From: Mantis religiosa
Taxonomy: Eukaryota > Arthropoda > Insecta > Mantodea > Mantidae
DNA length: 64,000 nt
Assembly (NCBI GenBank): GCA_030765055.1
Contig: CM060953.1
Location: 14,235,153-14,299,152, forward strand
Reading direction: 5' to 3'
Part shown: positions 34,044-44,526 of the stretch, one piece after another
How positions within the stretch are numbered: position 1 is the stretch's first letter
How the letters are laid out: the number at the start of each line of letters is the position of its first letter
Made by a program: the position numbers and the translations under genes
The notes under the pieces: generated by a model
The model's database searches: none
Seen by the model: only the letters and a program-made list of their open reading frames with translations
Told to the model about the DNA's origin: nothing

Positions 34044-35382
34044 CATGATTTCCAAATTCTAATTTATTAACTACCACATAAATACAAAAATACAATTTAA
34101 ACAATCATTTTTCAGATAATAAAATAAAACAAAAATTAAAAGAAAAAAAAAGAAAAAATTTTAAACAAATACAAAAATTACCATTTTTAAAATTTACAAT
34201 TTAACTAATAAAAATTTATTGGAATCCAATATACAAATAACTGGCAACCAGCTACAATTACAAAATAAGACTACAATACCGGAAACCGATACTTAATATA
34301 CTGGTAACCAGTACATTTAAAACTTATAACTGATAAAAAAAAAAACCTTCTTAAAAACTTACAAAACATTTAACCAAAAACTTATATAAAAATAATTCAT
34401 AAAATTTACATTACAACAATCACAGGATTTACAAATTATTAACTCCAAATTCTTTAAACAAATTAAAATACATTATATCAATTTATACAAACAAACAAAT
34501 TCAATTATTATTTTTAATTCTACAACAATCAATATATTTTTTTTTTTCAAATCTACTTTATATCAAATAAAATATAAATTTCAAATTCAAAAAATAACAA
34601 TACAATTCAAACATATTAAACAAACAATAATTATACATTCAATAACTTTCATATATTTCAAAATTAAACCATTACAATAACCTTCAAACAACCAAACCAA
34701 ACAATTCAATTTAATTTATTTATTTCATCTATTTATAATTTTTTTTTTTACCTTATTAAGACAAAAATATCAAATTAACATTATACCAAAACACATTTCA
34801 ACTATTAAATCTCCTAAATCTTCAACATAATTATATATATATAAAAATTCCTATTCTATAATTTCTCAAAACACACTTTCTCAAAATTTAACAATCCTCA
34901 TTTTACACCAAATTTAAATAAAATAACATCTCCATAATTTATCAAATCAACTCCTTAAATCCATTTTTCCAAATATCCACTTCTTAAAATAATCCATTAA
35001 AATCCTCCTTCATCTTTCACTCAAATTATCCATAATAATAATCCATAACTCAATTCACCAATATCCTTCACTACAAAACAACCATCCAAAAAAAAAAAAA
35101 AAAAAAAAAAAAAAACTTTACTCATCCATTACTACACCACATTATTACTTACAACACTTCTCTCATCATCTTACACCGGGGAAGGAAAATCCCTCCCTAA
35201 ACTAAACCACAAATAAACTTCATCATTCACTTTAAACAACACCTTTTGACAGCATTCCTCGGCGCTTATTCTGAACTGCGCGGCGCAATTTCCTAAGTGT
35301 CTCGAACTAAACATCTGCTTTCATTGTTTGACCACGCGGTAAGAAATCAATGAGTAAGATGCCTTTCCTGTCCCAGAACACT

Positions 35383-35866
35383 TCCCGTAGGGGAGGGATT
35401 CGTCCCCTTCAGCTGCCAAGGTGCGGGCGCTGAGGACCCCTAGCACTCGTGGTACCTCTGACGTTACTAGAGGAACCTCAGGCAGAACATTCGAATCCCT
35501 CTGGGAGCTGTTCGGACTGGGTTGGACTCGAGGGGACAGTGTGTTCCCGCCACCCACGGGAAATTGGGTACCTCCGGCCAGGTCTTGGCGGCCGGGAGGG
35601 GGTAGAGGTTTGCCTCAGAAGTCCCGGGTGCTAGCCTGCAGAGCTAGTAGCTGGTGTGCCAGATCACCGGCGGCGCTACCAAGGTTTTTTGGTAGCTGGT
35701 TCATTAAGGACCGGCGCGTAAGTGGCGTATCCACTTCCGTCCTGTCTGCCGTGTGCAGCGGGGGAGGGGCAGTTTATAAAATAGGTACTGTCCTACGGTA
35801 AATATACCCGAGAAGCCCGGGTTCTGGTCCTACGGTACAGGACTAATGGGAGTAGATCCTCGCACT
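35383..35866. mobile_element. GC-rich 484 bp insertion in mC
   Basis: Flanked by a 14 bp duplication TGTCCCAGAACACT (35369-35382 and 35867-35880). The sequence is far more GC-rich than its surroundings, has no A-rich tail, and has short open frames only. I do not recognise it. A truncated non-LTR 5' region or a short retroposed transcript are both possible. Confidence 0.75.
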
Positions 35867-35924
35867 TGTCCCAGAACACTGTACATATCATTTTGTCAAG
35901 ATTTGTTTCGGCTTAACCTTTGCT

Positions 35925-36167
35925 TTTGTTTTTTGTAATTTTACGTCCTCCAACGTTAAGTCATATCGGACGCTGAATGGAATGGGTGAAATGATGCTCA
36001 AATGAGCCCAGGGTCCATAGAGCTTAGAGTTACCTGACATTCGTCTTTCAGGATAAGGGAAAACCCTGAAAAAAACTTATCTAGGTAACTCACCCTGACC
36101 GAGATTCGAACTCGGGACCTCTTGAACGTGAGGCAGACATTCTACCACCACGCTACCGATGCGGGCT
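35925..36167 (-). mobile_element. tRNA-derived SINE, 243 bp, in mC
   Basis: Flanked by a 12 bp duplication TTAACCTTTGCT (35913-35924 and 36168-36179). On the minus strand it starts with a tRNA-like head near 36165: box A region TAGCGTGGTGGTAGAATG, box B GAGTTCGAATCTC near 36100. A body of ~130 bp follows and the end is A-rich (ACAAAAAACAAAAG). Pol III transcription from the head is expected of the class. Confidence 0.85.
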
Positions 36168-36963
36168 TTAACCTTTGCTAGGGATGAGGTGTGCCTCCAT
36201 TCCATCGAATGACGCTTACTTTCAGGGATGTCGTAAGAAACCCCAGTTGCAGCTCCTGTGACTATCTGTGTCAGAAATTCATCGCCGCCTTCATCATAAC
36301 GGGTCAAAAACTGAAGTGTACTACCCATCCGTTTTGTTTTGAGTTGGTCAGTAAGAATCTTTGGCACCCAACGTGAGCAAAGTTCACGAAATTTCAGTTT
36401 TTTCGGTAACCATATTATGTACTACTGATCGTGAGATTTGGGGAAATTCCATAGCGAGAGCACTAATTGTAAACTTGCGGTTTTCCTGAATCTTGTCATC
36501 AATCGCGTGAACCAGTTCTTCTGTAACCAAATATGGACGCCCACTTCGTTCTTCAGCGTACACTTCCTTCATTGAACTGTCAGACTCATCTTCTCACCAT
36601 TGTATCACTCATCGCATTTTGTCCGTAAACATCGCAAATTTGCTGAAACATTTCAATTGGTTTCACTTTCCTAGTATTCAGAAAACGAATTAGCGATCTG
36701 ATTTCACAAGCGGCGGGATTTTCAATCAACACCGACATTTTAAACAAGCTCAACAAAGCGTACGTGGCTGACAGTGATCTCACAATGGCGCACGTTTCTA
36801 CTCCTTCATACAGAGCGTCTACCACGCATGTGCGGAACTGCGATCGCAGCGCTGCAGCGGAGATAAATTGAAACACAGCTTACTTTCTGGACGTCCCTTG
36901 TATATAAGAAGTAAAAGCAATTCTGTAAATATGAAAGGGTAGAGCCAGACTGAAATGTTCAAT

Positions 36964-37036
36964 GCCATAGCCGGGATTTGAACCACGAATCTTCTGGTCT
37001 CCGTCAAGCCGCTCTAAACCATTGAGCTACCATGAT
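36964..37036 (-). repeat. Inverted pseudo-tRNA segment
   Basis: The reverse complement matches the other three tRNA-like segments (box B GGTTCAAATCC). It is bracketed by a 19 bp inverted repeat, TATGAAAGGGTAGAGCCAG (36929-36947) and its complement near 37046-37069. Confidence 0.7.
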
Positions 37037-37136
37037 CAGCTACCATGACTGGCTCTACCCTTTCATAGTGCGCCCTACACACGGCCAGTGTGAAAGAACA
37101 ATTGATTACCATTAATTGTACCTAATAGTGGTCCGA

Positions 37137-39229
37137 ACTATAAAACCCGGACCTTAAAGTACTTACAGCATAGTAAGTCGCCATTAAGGTAGTTGTCTCA
37201 TGTGTTTATGAGAACTCCTAGTGGTTTACTATAAAGCCCGGGACTTAAAGTACTTACAGCATAGTAAGTCGCCATTAAGGTAGTTGTCTCATGTGTTTAT
37301 GAGAACTCCTAGTGGTTTACTATAAAGCCCGGACCTTAAAGTACTTACAGCATAGTAAGTCGCCATTAAGGTAGTTGTCTCATGTGTTTATGAGAACTCC
37401 TAGTGGTTTACTATAAAGCCCGGACCTTAAAGTACTTACAGCATAGTAAGTCGCCATTAAGGTAGTTGTCTCATGTGTTTATGAGAACTCCTAGTGGTTT
37501 ACTATAAAGTCCGGGCCTTAAAGTACTTACAGCATAGTAAGTCGCCATTAAGGTAGTTGCCTCATGTGTTTAGGAGAACTCCTAGTGGTTTACTATAAAG
37601 CCCGGACCTTAAAGTACTTACAGCATAGTAAGTCGCCATTAAGGTAGTTGTCTCATGTGTTTAGGAGAACTCCTAGTGGTTTACTATAAAGCCCGGGTCT
37701 TAAAGTACTTACAGCATAGTAAGTCGCCATTAAGGTAGTTGTCTCATGTGTTTATGAGAACTCCTAGTGGTTTACTATAAAGCCCGGGCCTTAAAGTACT
37801 TACAGCATAGTAAGTCGCCATTAAGGTAGTTGTCTCATGTGTTTATGAGAACTCCTAGTGGTTTACTATAAAGCCCGGGCCTTAAAGTACTTACAGCATA
37901 GTAAGTCGTCATTAAGGTAGTTGTCTCATGTGTTTAGGAGAACTCCTAGTGGTTTACTATAAAGCCCGGGTCTTAAAGTACTTACAGCATAGTAAGTCGC
38001 CATTAAGGTAGTTGTCTCATGTGTTTATGAGAACTCCTAGTGGTTTACTATAAAGTCCGGGCCTTAAAGTACTTACAGCATAGTAAGTCGCCATTAAGGT
38101 AGTTGCCTCATGTGTTTAGGAGAACTCCTAGTGGTTTACTATAAAGCCCGGACCTTAAAGTACTTACAGCATAGTAAGTCGCCATTAAGGTAGTTGTCTC
38201 ATGTGTTTAGGAGAACTCCTAGTGGTTTACTATAAAGCCCGGGTCTTAAAGTACTTACAGCATAGTAAGTCGCCATTAAGGTAGTTGTCTCATGTGTTTA
38301 TGAGAACTCCTAGTGGTTTACTATAAAGTCCGGGCCTTAAAGTACTTACAGCATAGTAAGTCGCCATTAAGGTAGTTGCCTCATGTGTTTATGAGAACTC
38401 CTAGTGGTTTACTATAAAGTCCGGGTCTTAAAGTACTTACAGCATAGTAAGTCGCCATTAAGGTAGTTGTCTCATGCGTTTATGAGAACTCCTAGTGGTT
38501 TACTGTAAAGCCCGGGCCTTAAAGTACTTACAGCATAGTAAGTCGCCATTAAGGTAGTTGTCTCATGTGTTTATGAGAACTCCTAGTGGTTTACTATAAA
38601 GCCCGGGCCTTAAAGTACTTACAGCATAGTAAGTCGTCATTAAGGTAGTTGTCTCATGTGTTTATGAGAACTCCTAGTGGTTTACTATAAAGCCCGGACC
38701 TTAAAGTACTTACAGCATAGTAAGTCGTCATTAAGGTAGTTGTCTCGTGTGTTTATGAGAACTCCTAGTGGTTTACTATAAAGCCCGGACCTTAAAGTAC
38801 TTACAGCATAGTAAGTCGCCATTAAGGTAGTTGTCTCATGTGTTTATGAGAACTCCTAGTGGTTTACTATAAAGCCCGGGTCTTAAAGTACTTACAGCAT
38901 AGTAAGTCGCCGTTAAGGTAGTTGTCTCGTGTGTTTATGAGAACTCCTAGTGGTTTACTATAAAGCCCGGACCTTAAAGTACTTACAGCATAGTAAGTCG
39001 CCATTAAGGTAGTTGTCTCGTGTGTTTATGAGAACTCCTAGTGGTTTACTATAAAGCCCGGACCTTAAAGTACTTACAGCATAGTAAGTCGCCATTAAGG
39101 TAGTTGTCTCATGTGTTTATGAGAACTCCTAGTGGTTTACTATAAAGCCCGGGCCTTAAAGTACTTACAGCATAGTAAGTCGCCGTTAAGGTAGTTGTCT
39201 CGTGTGTTTATGAGAACTCCTAGTGATTT
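37137..39229 (+). repeat. 91 bp tandem array, 23 units
   Basis: Unit starts ACTATAAAGCCCGG and repeats every 91 bp without length change from 37137 to 39229. Units differ by a few substitutions (GGGCC/GGACC/GGGTC; ATG or AGG in one loop). Each unit has hairpins ACTTAC..GTAAGT and TCTCAT..ATGAGA. Confidence 0.95.
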
Positions 39230-39281
39230 ACCGGGAAAAACACGAGTCAGTTGGAGAATTTAATGTCATGTTGGCACGTTG

Positions 39282-39354
39282 GCCATAGTAGCTCAAATGG
39301 TTAGAGCGGCTGGACGGAGACCAGAAGATCCGTGGTTCAAATCCCGGCTATGGC
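39282..39354 (+). repeat. Pseudo-tRNA segment 2
   Basis: 73 nt with a perfect 7 bp acceptor stem (GCCATAG/CTATGGC), perfect D stem (GCTC/GAGC) and box B GGTTCAAATCC. The T stem has two mismatches and position 33 is C, so it is a SINE head and not a working tRNA. Confidence 0.75.
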
Positions 39355-39457
39355 ATTGAACATTTCAGTCTGGCTCTACCCTTTCATAGTGCGTCATACA
39401 CATGGCCAGTGTGAAAGAACAATTAATTCCCATTAATTGTACCTAATAGTGGTCCGA

Positions 39458-39912
39458 ACTATAAAGCCCGGGCCTTAAAGTACTTACAGCATAGTAAGTC
39501 GCCATTAAGGTAGTTGTCTCATGTGTTTATGAGAATTCCTAGTAGTTTACTATAAAGCCCGGGCCTTAAAGTACTTACAGCATAGTAAGTCGCCATTAAG
39601 GCAGTTGTTTCATGTGTTTATGAGAGTTCCTAGTGGGTTACTATAAAGCCCGGGCCTTAAAGTACTTACAGCATAGTAAGTCGCCATTAAGGTAGCTGTT
39701 TCATGTGTTTATGAGAATTCCTAGTAGTTTACTATAAAGCCCGGGCCTTAAAGTACTTACAGCATAGTAAGTCGCCATTAAGGCAGTTGTTTCATGTGTT
39801 TATGAGAGTTCCTAGTGGGTTACTATAAAGCCCGGGCCTTAAAGTACTTACAGCATAGTAAGTCGCCATTAAGGCAGTTGTTTCATGTGTTTATGAGAGT
39901 TCCTAGTGGGTT
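39458..39912 (+). repeat. 91 bp tandem array, 5 units
   Basis: Same unit as 37137-39229, with its own variants (GGCAGTTGTTTCATG, CCTAGTGGGTTAC) shared among units 2, 4 and 5, so it expanded locally. Confidence 0.95.
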
Positions 39913-39964
39913 ACCGGGAAAAACACGAGTCAATTGGAGAATTTAATGTCATGTTGACACGTTG

Positions 39965-40037
39965 GACAAAGTAGCTCAATGGTTTAGACCGGCTGGATGG
40001 AGACCAGAAGATCCTTGGTTCAAATCCCAGCTATGGT
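39965..40037 (+). repeat. Pseudo-tRNA segment 3
   Basis: 73 nt, diverged acceptor (GACAAAG against CTATGGT), box A GTAGCTCAATGGTTTAGACC, box B GGTTCAAATCC. Confidence 0.7.
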
Positions 40038-40137
40038 ATTGAATTTTTCAGTCTGGCTCTACGCTTTCATAGTGCGTCCTACAGACGGCTAGTGTGAAAG
40101 AACAATTAATTTTCATTAATTAACCTAATAGTGGTTA

Positions 40138-40228
40138 ACTATAAAACCCAGGCCTTAAAGTACTTACAGCATAGTTAGTCACCATTAAGGTAGCCGTCTC
40201 ATGTGTTTATGAGAACTCATAGTCGTTT
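40138..40228 (+). repeat. Single 91 bp unit
   Basis: One diverged copy (ACTATAAAACCCAGG) in the same position relative to the tRNA-like segments as the longer arrays. It probably shows the unexpanded SINE. Confidence 0.8.
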
Positions 40229-40280
40229 ACCGGAAAAAACGCGAGTCTGATGGAGAATTTAATGTTATGTTGGCACGTTG

Positions 40281-40353
40281 GCCATAGTAGCTCAATTGTT
40301 TAGAACGGTTGGACGGAGACCAGAAGATCCGTGGTTCAAATCCCGGCTATGGC
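40281..40353 (+). repeat. Pseudo-tRNA segment 4
   Basis: 73 nt with perfect acceptor stem GCCATAG/CTATGGC and box B GGTTCAAATCC; the D arm has changes. The array ends 76 bp later. Confidence 0.7.
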
Positions 40354-40442
40354 GTTGAATTTTTCAGTCTGACTCTACCCTCTCATAGTGCGTCCTACAT
40401 ACGGCTAGTGTGAAAGAAGAATTAATTTCCAATTCTGTAAAT

Positions 40443-41386
40443 GTTTATATTGATTATGCATGAACTTTTATATGAACAGTTTGTATAAAAGTGGGCACAG
40501 GTCGTTGTTGGTTTCTGATTCACGTAGTTTGCTAAATCTTAGGGAAGCAGGTGGAGCAAGGCTCGTGCGTGTGAAGGAGAGGTTGAACTGCTGTATAATT
40601 CAAAGGGTGCTTCAAGTTCATCCCTTGTAGTACATGCCGAGGAGAGTTTAAGGTTACGACCCCGTGAGGGGAGAGCTTGTCAACAAGCCAGCCTTTCCTT
40701 ACTTCTGCTTTTATTTATAGCCACATGTGCTTGCTCCTTCAAACATTAAATTATTTCTCACAGAAATGTCACTGCCTCTAGTAAGTTAGCAAAACGTTAG
40801 CATTTTGTTTCCAACTGCCATCAAAGTTTTGTTTTGTTTGATATATTTGGTGAAATGTTGCCATATTTGTGTTGTCATATTTTGCTTAGTATCTAATGTT
40901 CAGCAGTTGGCAATGAAGCCGTTCGCTCTCTTACACTCCAGTATTTTGATGTTATGTTGGGAAGTGGAGTAGGTAGTTTCCATCCATATCTTCTTTAATT
41001 GTAAAGTATGTCTAGTCAACGCGAGTGCAGTTGTCTCACAAAGGAAATGGAGCCTAACACCCACTAATGACCGTCATAAATCTTTCTGCACACTTTAGAA
41101 ATGGATCACTGTCGTTGAGGACCAATAGCAACCCTGATTTTTTCGAAATGACAGTCGTATGTTTACTCCACGTGGAGTCTCAGTTGCCAAAGTTCCAACT
41201 TCCAGTTGATCTGTTTCATTACGTGCAGAAATTCACTGTGTGTCACGATGTGGAGACCGTAGGAGGGAAATGCAGTGGTAAATGCAAATGAAGTAGTAGA
41301 TAACTTTCAGTAACGTGAAAATAATCAAAGTGAAGACAGTAGTGTGGATAGCTGGGCCGAGTTATGTTACTGGAGAAGCCTGAAAA
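40443..41386. other. Stretch without recognised gene
   Basis: AT-rich single-copy sequence. TATAAAAG occurs at 40484-40491. Two adjacent perfect hairpins lie at 40660-40671 (CCCC..GGGG) and 40675-40688 (GCTTGT..ACAAGC). No coding motif. Confidence 0.4.
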
Positions 41387-41389
41387 AAC

Positions 41390-41905
41390 AAAGTTATAAC
41401 GGGAACTATTTCTAAGCAAATTCAAGCGCTTGTTTTGAACACATATAAATATGTGCTGACAAATAATCTTGGTAAGGGGTCGTGCAATGAACCTGATAAA
41501 TTCTGGGTATTCACAGAAATACAGTAAGAAATACTGTGACGACAGGAATACCAAAGACGCCGATCAAGTACGAAAACAAAAGGAAACGTTCCTCTACATG
41601 CGATTTAATTCGCCGAGAAATTTATAGATTCTATGCAAAAGGGAGAGCGCTCACCTTAGACGAATTGGTTGCACATTTGCAAGAACTTTGTGACTTTCCT
41701 TATGGGCACTATACTTTGCGCGGGCTCCTAAAGGAGCTGGGTTTCAAATAAGATAAGGGTTATTATGGAATCAAGTAGAATTATAGCTTGGCGATATATA
41801 TAAGGAAGTTTCGCAGTAATGTATATAACATAATTTATTTAGACGAAACCTCGTACGATATCCATGACGTATCGAGAAAGGTGGCAACATTGCAGAACGG
41901 TCTGG
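41390..41905 (+). pseudogene. DDE transposase remnant (IS630/Tc1-like type), truncated
   Basis: Pieces of one protein are readable: SKQIQALVLNTYKYV near 41410-41450, then an open block 41536-41751 with DLIRREIYRFYAKGRALTLD and YTLRGLLKELGFK. After stops comes NIIYLDETSYDIHDVSRK near 41830-41880, where YLDET holds the first catalytic Asp. The later catalytic residues are missing because the sequence runs into a GGA microsatellite. The domain order (helix-turn-helix, then DDE) fits insect transposases annotated only as DDE endonuclease-containing proteins. No terminal repeats were found. Confidence 0.6.
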
Positions 41906-42236
41906 GAGGAGGAGGAGGAGGAGGAGGAGGAGGAGGAAAGGAGGAGGAAAGGAGGAGGAGGAGGAAAGGAGGAGAAGGAAAGGAGGAAAGGAGGAAAGGA
42001 GGAGGAAAGGAGGAGAAGGAAAGGAGGAAAGGAGGAAAGGAGGAGGAAAGGAGGAGGAAAGGAGGAGGAGGAAAGGAGGAGGAGGAAACGAGGAGGAGAA
42101 GGAAAGGAGGAGGAGAAAGGGAGGCGGAGGAGAAGGAGAAAGGGAGGCGGAGGAGAAGGAGAAAGGGAGGCGGAGGAGGAGCAGGAGGAGGAGGAAGGGA
42201 GGAGGAGGAGGAAGGGAGAAGGAGGAGGAGGAGGGT
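41904..42236 (+). repeat. (GGA)n / AGGAAAGG purine repeat, ~330 bp
   Basis: Starts directly at the end of the transposase remnant (GTCTGGGAGGAGGAGG) and is purine-only apart from a few C. Confidence 0.95.
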
Positions 42237-42446
42237 GGTCAGAGTTGTAAAACGATTATAAGGGTTCGTCAAAAGAGACGGTGGAACTGCACACGCGTTA
42301 ACTAAACAGACTTTTACTTTTTTTACAAAAAAAAATATATATACAATATTTCTTTTCCTTATTTAACCGTTTTTCACTGTTTCCGTTTAATTACCTATCT
42401 GTTTTCTGTAGTTTCACACACATACACTATGCACATAAACACCCAT

Positions 42447-42529
42447 GCCCAGAGCGGGTCTCCAACCCGCGACCCTCTACGCGGTGGAACGCTAGAGACA
42501 TACGTTCTAACGACCATGGCTACGAGGGC
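42447..42529 (-). mobile_element. SINE head, tRNA-like (limits of the SINE unclear)
   Basis: On the minus strand, GCCCTCGTAGCCATGG starts a tRNA-like segment; the T arm is a perfect 5 bp stem (GCGGG/CCCGC) with a box B-like GGTTGGAGACC. The AT-rich sequence to about 42300 may be the body. No target-site duplication was found. Confidence 0.5.
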
Positions 42530-43052
42530 CGGCATACTGAAAGGACCTATACCATTCCTGAATAAATGTTTATTGAAACAGTCATGGCCTGCAAGAAGTC
42601 TTGTTACCGTTTTAACTGCTTGAAGTTAATCAACATTTACATTATTTATTTACACTGCAGTATGTACATAAGAATAACTTTTACACAAAAAAAATCTGTA
42701 TCAATACGTGAAATATGAAACTATTAACAGTGAAACAAACAAATATATACAAACTTAACAATTTGTAACTTAAACCTTCACTTATCTCATAACAAATGAT
42801 ACTTTTCTTATAAATTATCCGGGATCGCGATTTCATGGAAATGTTTCCACATCCTCAGCCGGAAATAACAAAGCTGTTGTCATCGTTACAAACGCCAGAT
42901 GTTAATATGTTCTTGCTAGTATTACCAAAATCTGAAAATAAAACAAATTTAAAAACAGATTCGACTGCCGGTATTTCAAAATTCGTTACGCGATGTTTGT
43001 TTTTTAAAATAAATATATTTTCACAAACCATGAAATCTATCGGACCATTTTA

Positions 43053-43232
43053 TTATTTTAATAATTTAACTTCTGCATTTATTTCATGACAAAAATCATC
43101 TGCTACGGCCGATTTATTAGTTTGTTTATACTTAACTTTACGAAAATGTTCTTTCGTTCTGGTTTCTAAATTACGTTTTGTCTTTCCAATATAAACTTTA
43201 TCACAATCGAAAAAATTAAACTGATAAATACC
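43053..43232 (-). pseudogene. GIY-YIG endonuclease of Penelope-like element, fragment
   Basis: Sixty codons including the stop. GIYQF is followed 11 residues later by KVYIGKTKRNLETRTKEH, the GIY-YIG signature with its catalytic Arg, then the conserved SAVADDFCHE region. In active Penelope-like elements this domain nicks the target DNA for priming. Stops lie immediately upstream (TAG TAA TAA), so the link to RT is broken, and the C-terminal half is cut short by a stop at 43053. Confidence 0.75.
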
Positions 43233-43541
43233 AGATTTTTATTACTAGGAATTTTATCTTTTTAGAGAAATGCAATACATTTTAATACTATATTTATTTT
43301 GAGGAACTTAAGTTATATCAAACTCTTTAATTTTTTTTTTTTTGAAAATATATATTAACCCAAGGATGGTAAGTAAATTTTTTTTAAAATAATAATCGTC
43401 TTTTATTTTTCTAAGGGTAGAAATATCATTAACAGATTTTTGATATTTGAATTTTTCAATTGTTTTATTTATAAAGTATTTATTAAAACCATTAATTAAA
43501 GCAGTATTAATAATATGTTTATATTTATTTATTAAATTCCT

Positions 43542-44514
43542 AGATCCTTTTGTAAATATATATTGGGATTACCAATAGCATCACCTAATGGGGCAGCACA
43601 GTTGCAACTGGGCAGGCATTCTACTAAAATTAAAATCTTGTCAAGGGCAATGAAATAGTTATACAGAATCACTAACTTGGAAGATGGCAACATTATTAAA
43701 GAATGTTTTCATATTCAAAAGAGAAGTAACTGGGATGGGTCTTGGGCACATAAAATGTATGACTTGTTGAAGCAGATAGGTATGGGTCATTCTTGGATAA
43801 ATGCAGAGAATGTGTATAGAGGCTTCTGGAAAGAGGTTAAGCTAAGATTAGAAGATATTGACAGACAAGACATTTTTGCCAATACAAGTGACAAAAGCTC
43901 ACTGAGATTATATAGAGAAATAAAAACAAGCTGGGGGAGGGAAGGATATATAGATATATGTAGTAAGTTAGGGCGAGAAGGTTTTGCTTGGGCGAGAACA
44001 GGAGTGAGAAACTTGAAAGGTATAGGTCAAGAGAGGGAGCCAGATAAATGTCCATTGTGTGAAGAGAATGCAGATTTCCATTGTATATTAAATTGTAGTC
44101 AAACAAAGATATGGAGAGAGCAGGCTTGACTACGTAAATGAGACAGTTTGGGGGGTGAAGTAGTAATTAGAAAAATGTTGTCAGTAAAAGGAGAAAAGAA
44201 CAGGAGAAATATACGGAATTATTTAGGGAAAGTTAAAGAGAGATGGTTAAGAACAATTAAGAGAAAAATGTAGAGTGAGATAGGTGAAATGGCAGAAAGT
44301 GTAAAAAGGAGCAGAGGGCCTCCATTACACAAAAACCTAGGGTTAGGTGTTTGGGGACCGAATTATTAGTCAATGGTGGGCAACATGATAACATGATAGG
44401 ATTTTCAGGATTTAGGAATATATGGCATATTTCAGTATGGATTTTATAATTGTAATCTTGATTTTGTATTTCCATTTGTTGATGTAAAAGGAAATAAATT
44501 ACTATTACTATTAC
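43542..44514 (+). mobile_element. 5'-truncated non-LTR element nested in the Penelope-like element
   Basis: Flanked by a 12 bp duplication TATTAAATTCCT (43530-43541 and 44515-44526). The 3' end is a short tandem tail (TTACTATTACTATTAC) after AAATAAA near 44492. Confidence 0.85.
43563..44371 (+). pseudogene. Non-LTR ORF2 C-terminal region
   Basis: Starts in the RT/thumb region (LGLPIASPNGAAQLQLGRHS near 43563-43622). One TAG near 43656 precedes LYRITNLEDGNIIKECF. The frame is open at 43677-44129 and has a CCHC-like finger CPLCEENADFHCILNC near 44049-44098. Further readable but stop-broken sequence ends PLHKNLGLGVWGPNY near 44366. The endonuclease and RT core are absent through 5' truncation. 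I cannot place the clade with confidence. Confidence 0.7.
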
Positions 44515-44526
44515 TATTAAATTCCT

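Larger units (their letters stand above)
36931..40429 (+). mobile_element. Composite SINE-like array with internal 91 bp expansions
   Basis: A 13 bp duplication CAATTCTGTAAAT flanks the whole 3.5 kb (36918-36930 and 40430-40442). Inside, pseudo-tRNA modules of the form tRNA-like 73 bp, ~103 bp, 91 bp x n, 52 bp recur, with n = 23, 5 and 1. With n = 1 the module is ~316 bp, a typical SINE size. The first tRNA-like segment is inverted. The right end stops 76 bp after the fourth tRNA-like segment. Confidence 0.7.

Noticed and set aside
37137..39229. CRISPR-like regular array
   Set aside because: The whole 91 bp unit repeats with no unique spacers, in a eukaryotic repeat context.
39282..39354. 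Functional tRNA gene
   Set aside because: The acceptor and D stems pair, but the T stem has two mismatches and the base before the anticodon is not T. It recurs as part of a SINE module.
41788..42272. Overlapping 128-157 codon frames over the GGA repeat
   Set aside because: Microsatellite translation; only the first few residues belong to the transposase remnant.
42835..43089. 84-codon plus-strand frame
   Set aside because: Antisense to the Penelope-like GIY-YIG region, which has the recognisable motif on the minus strand.
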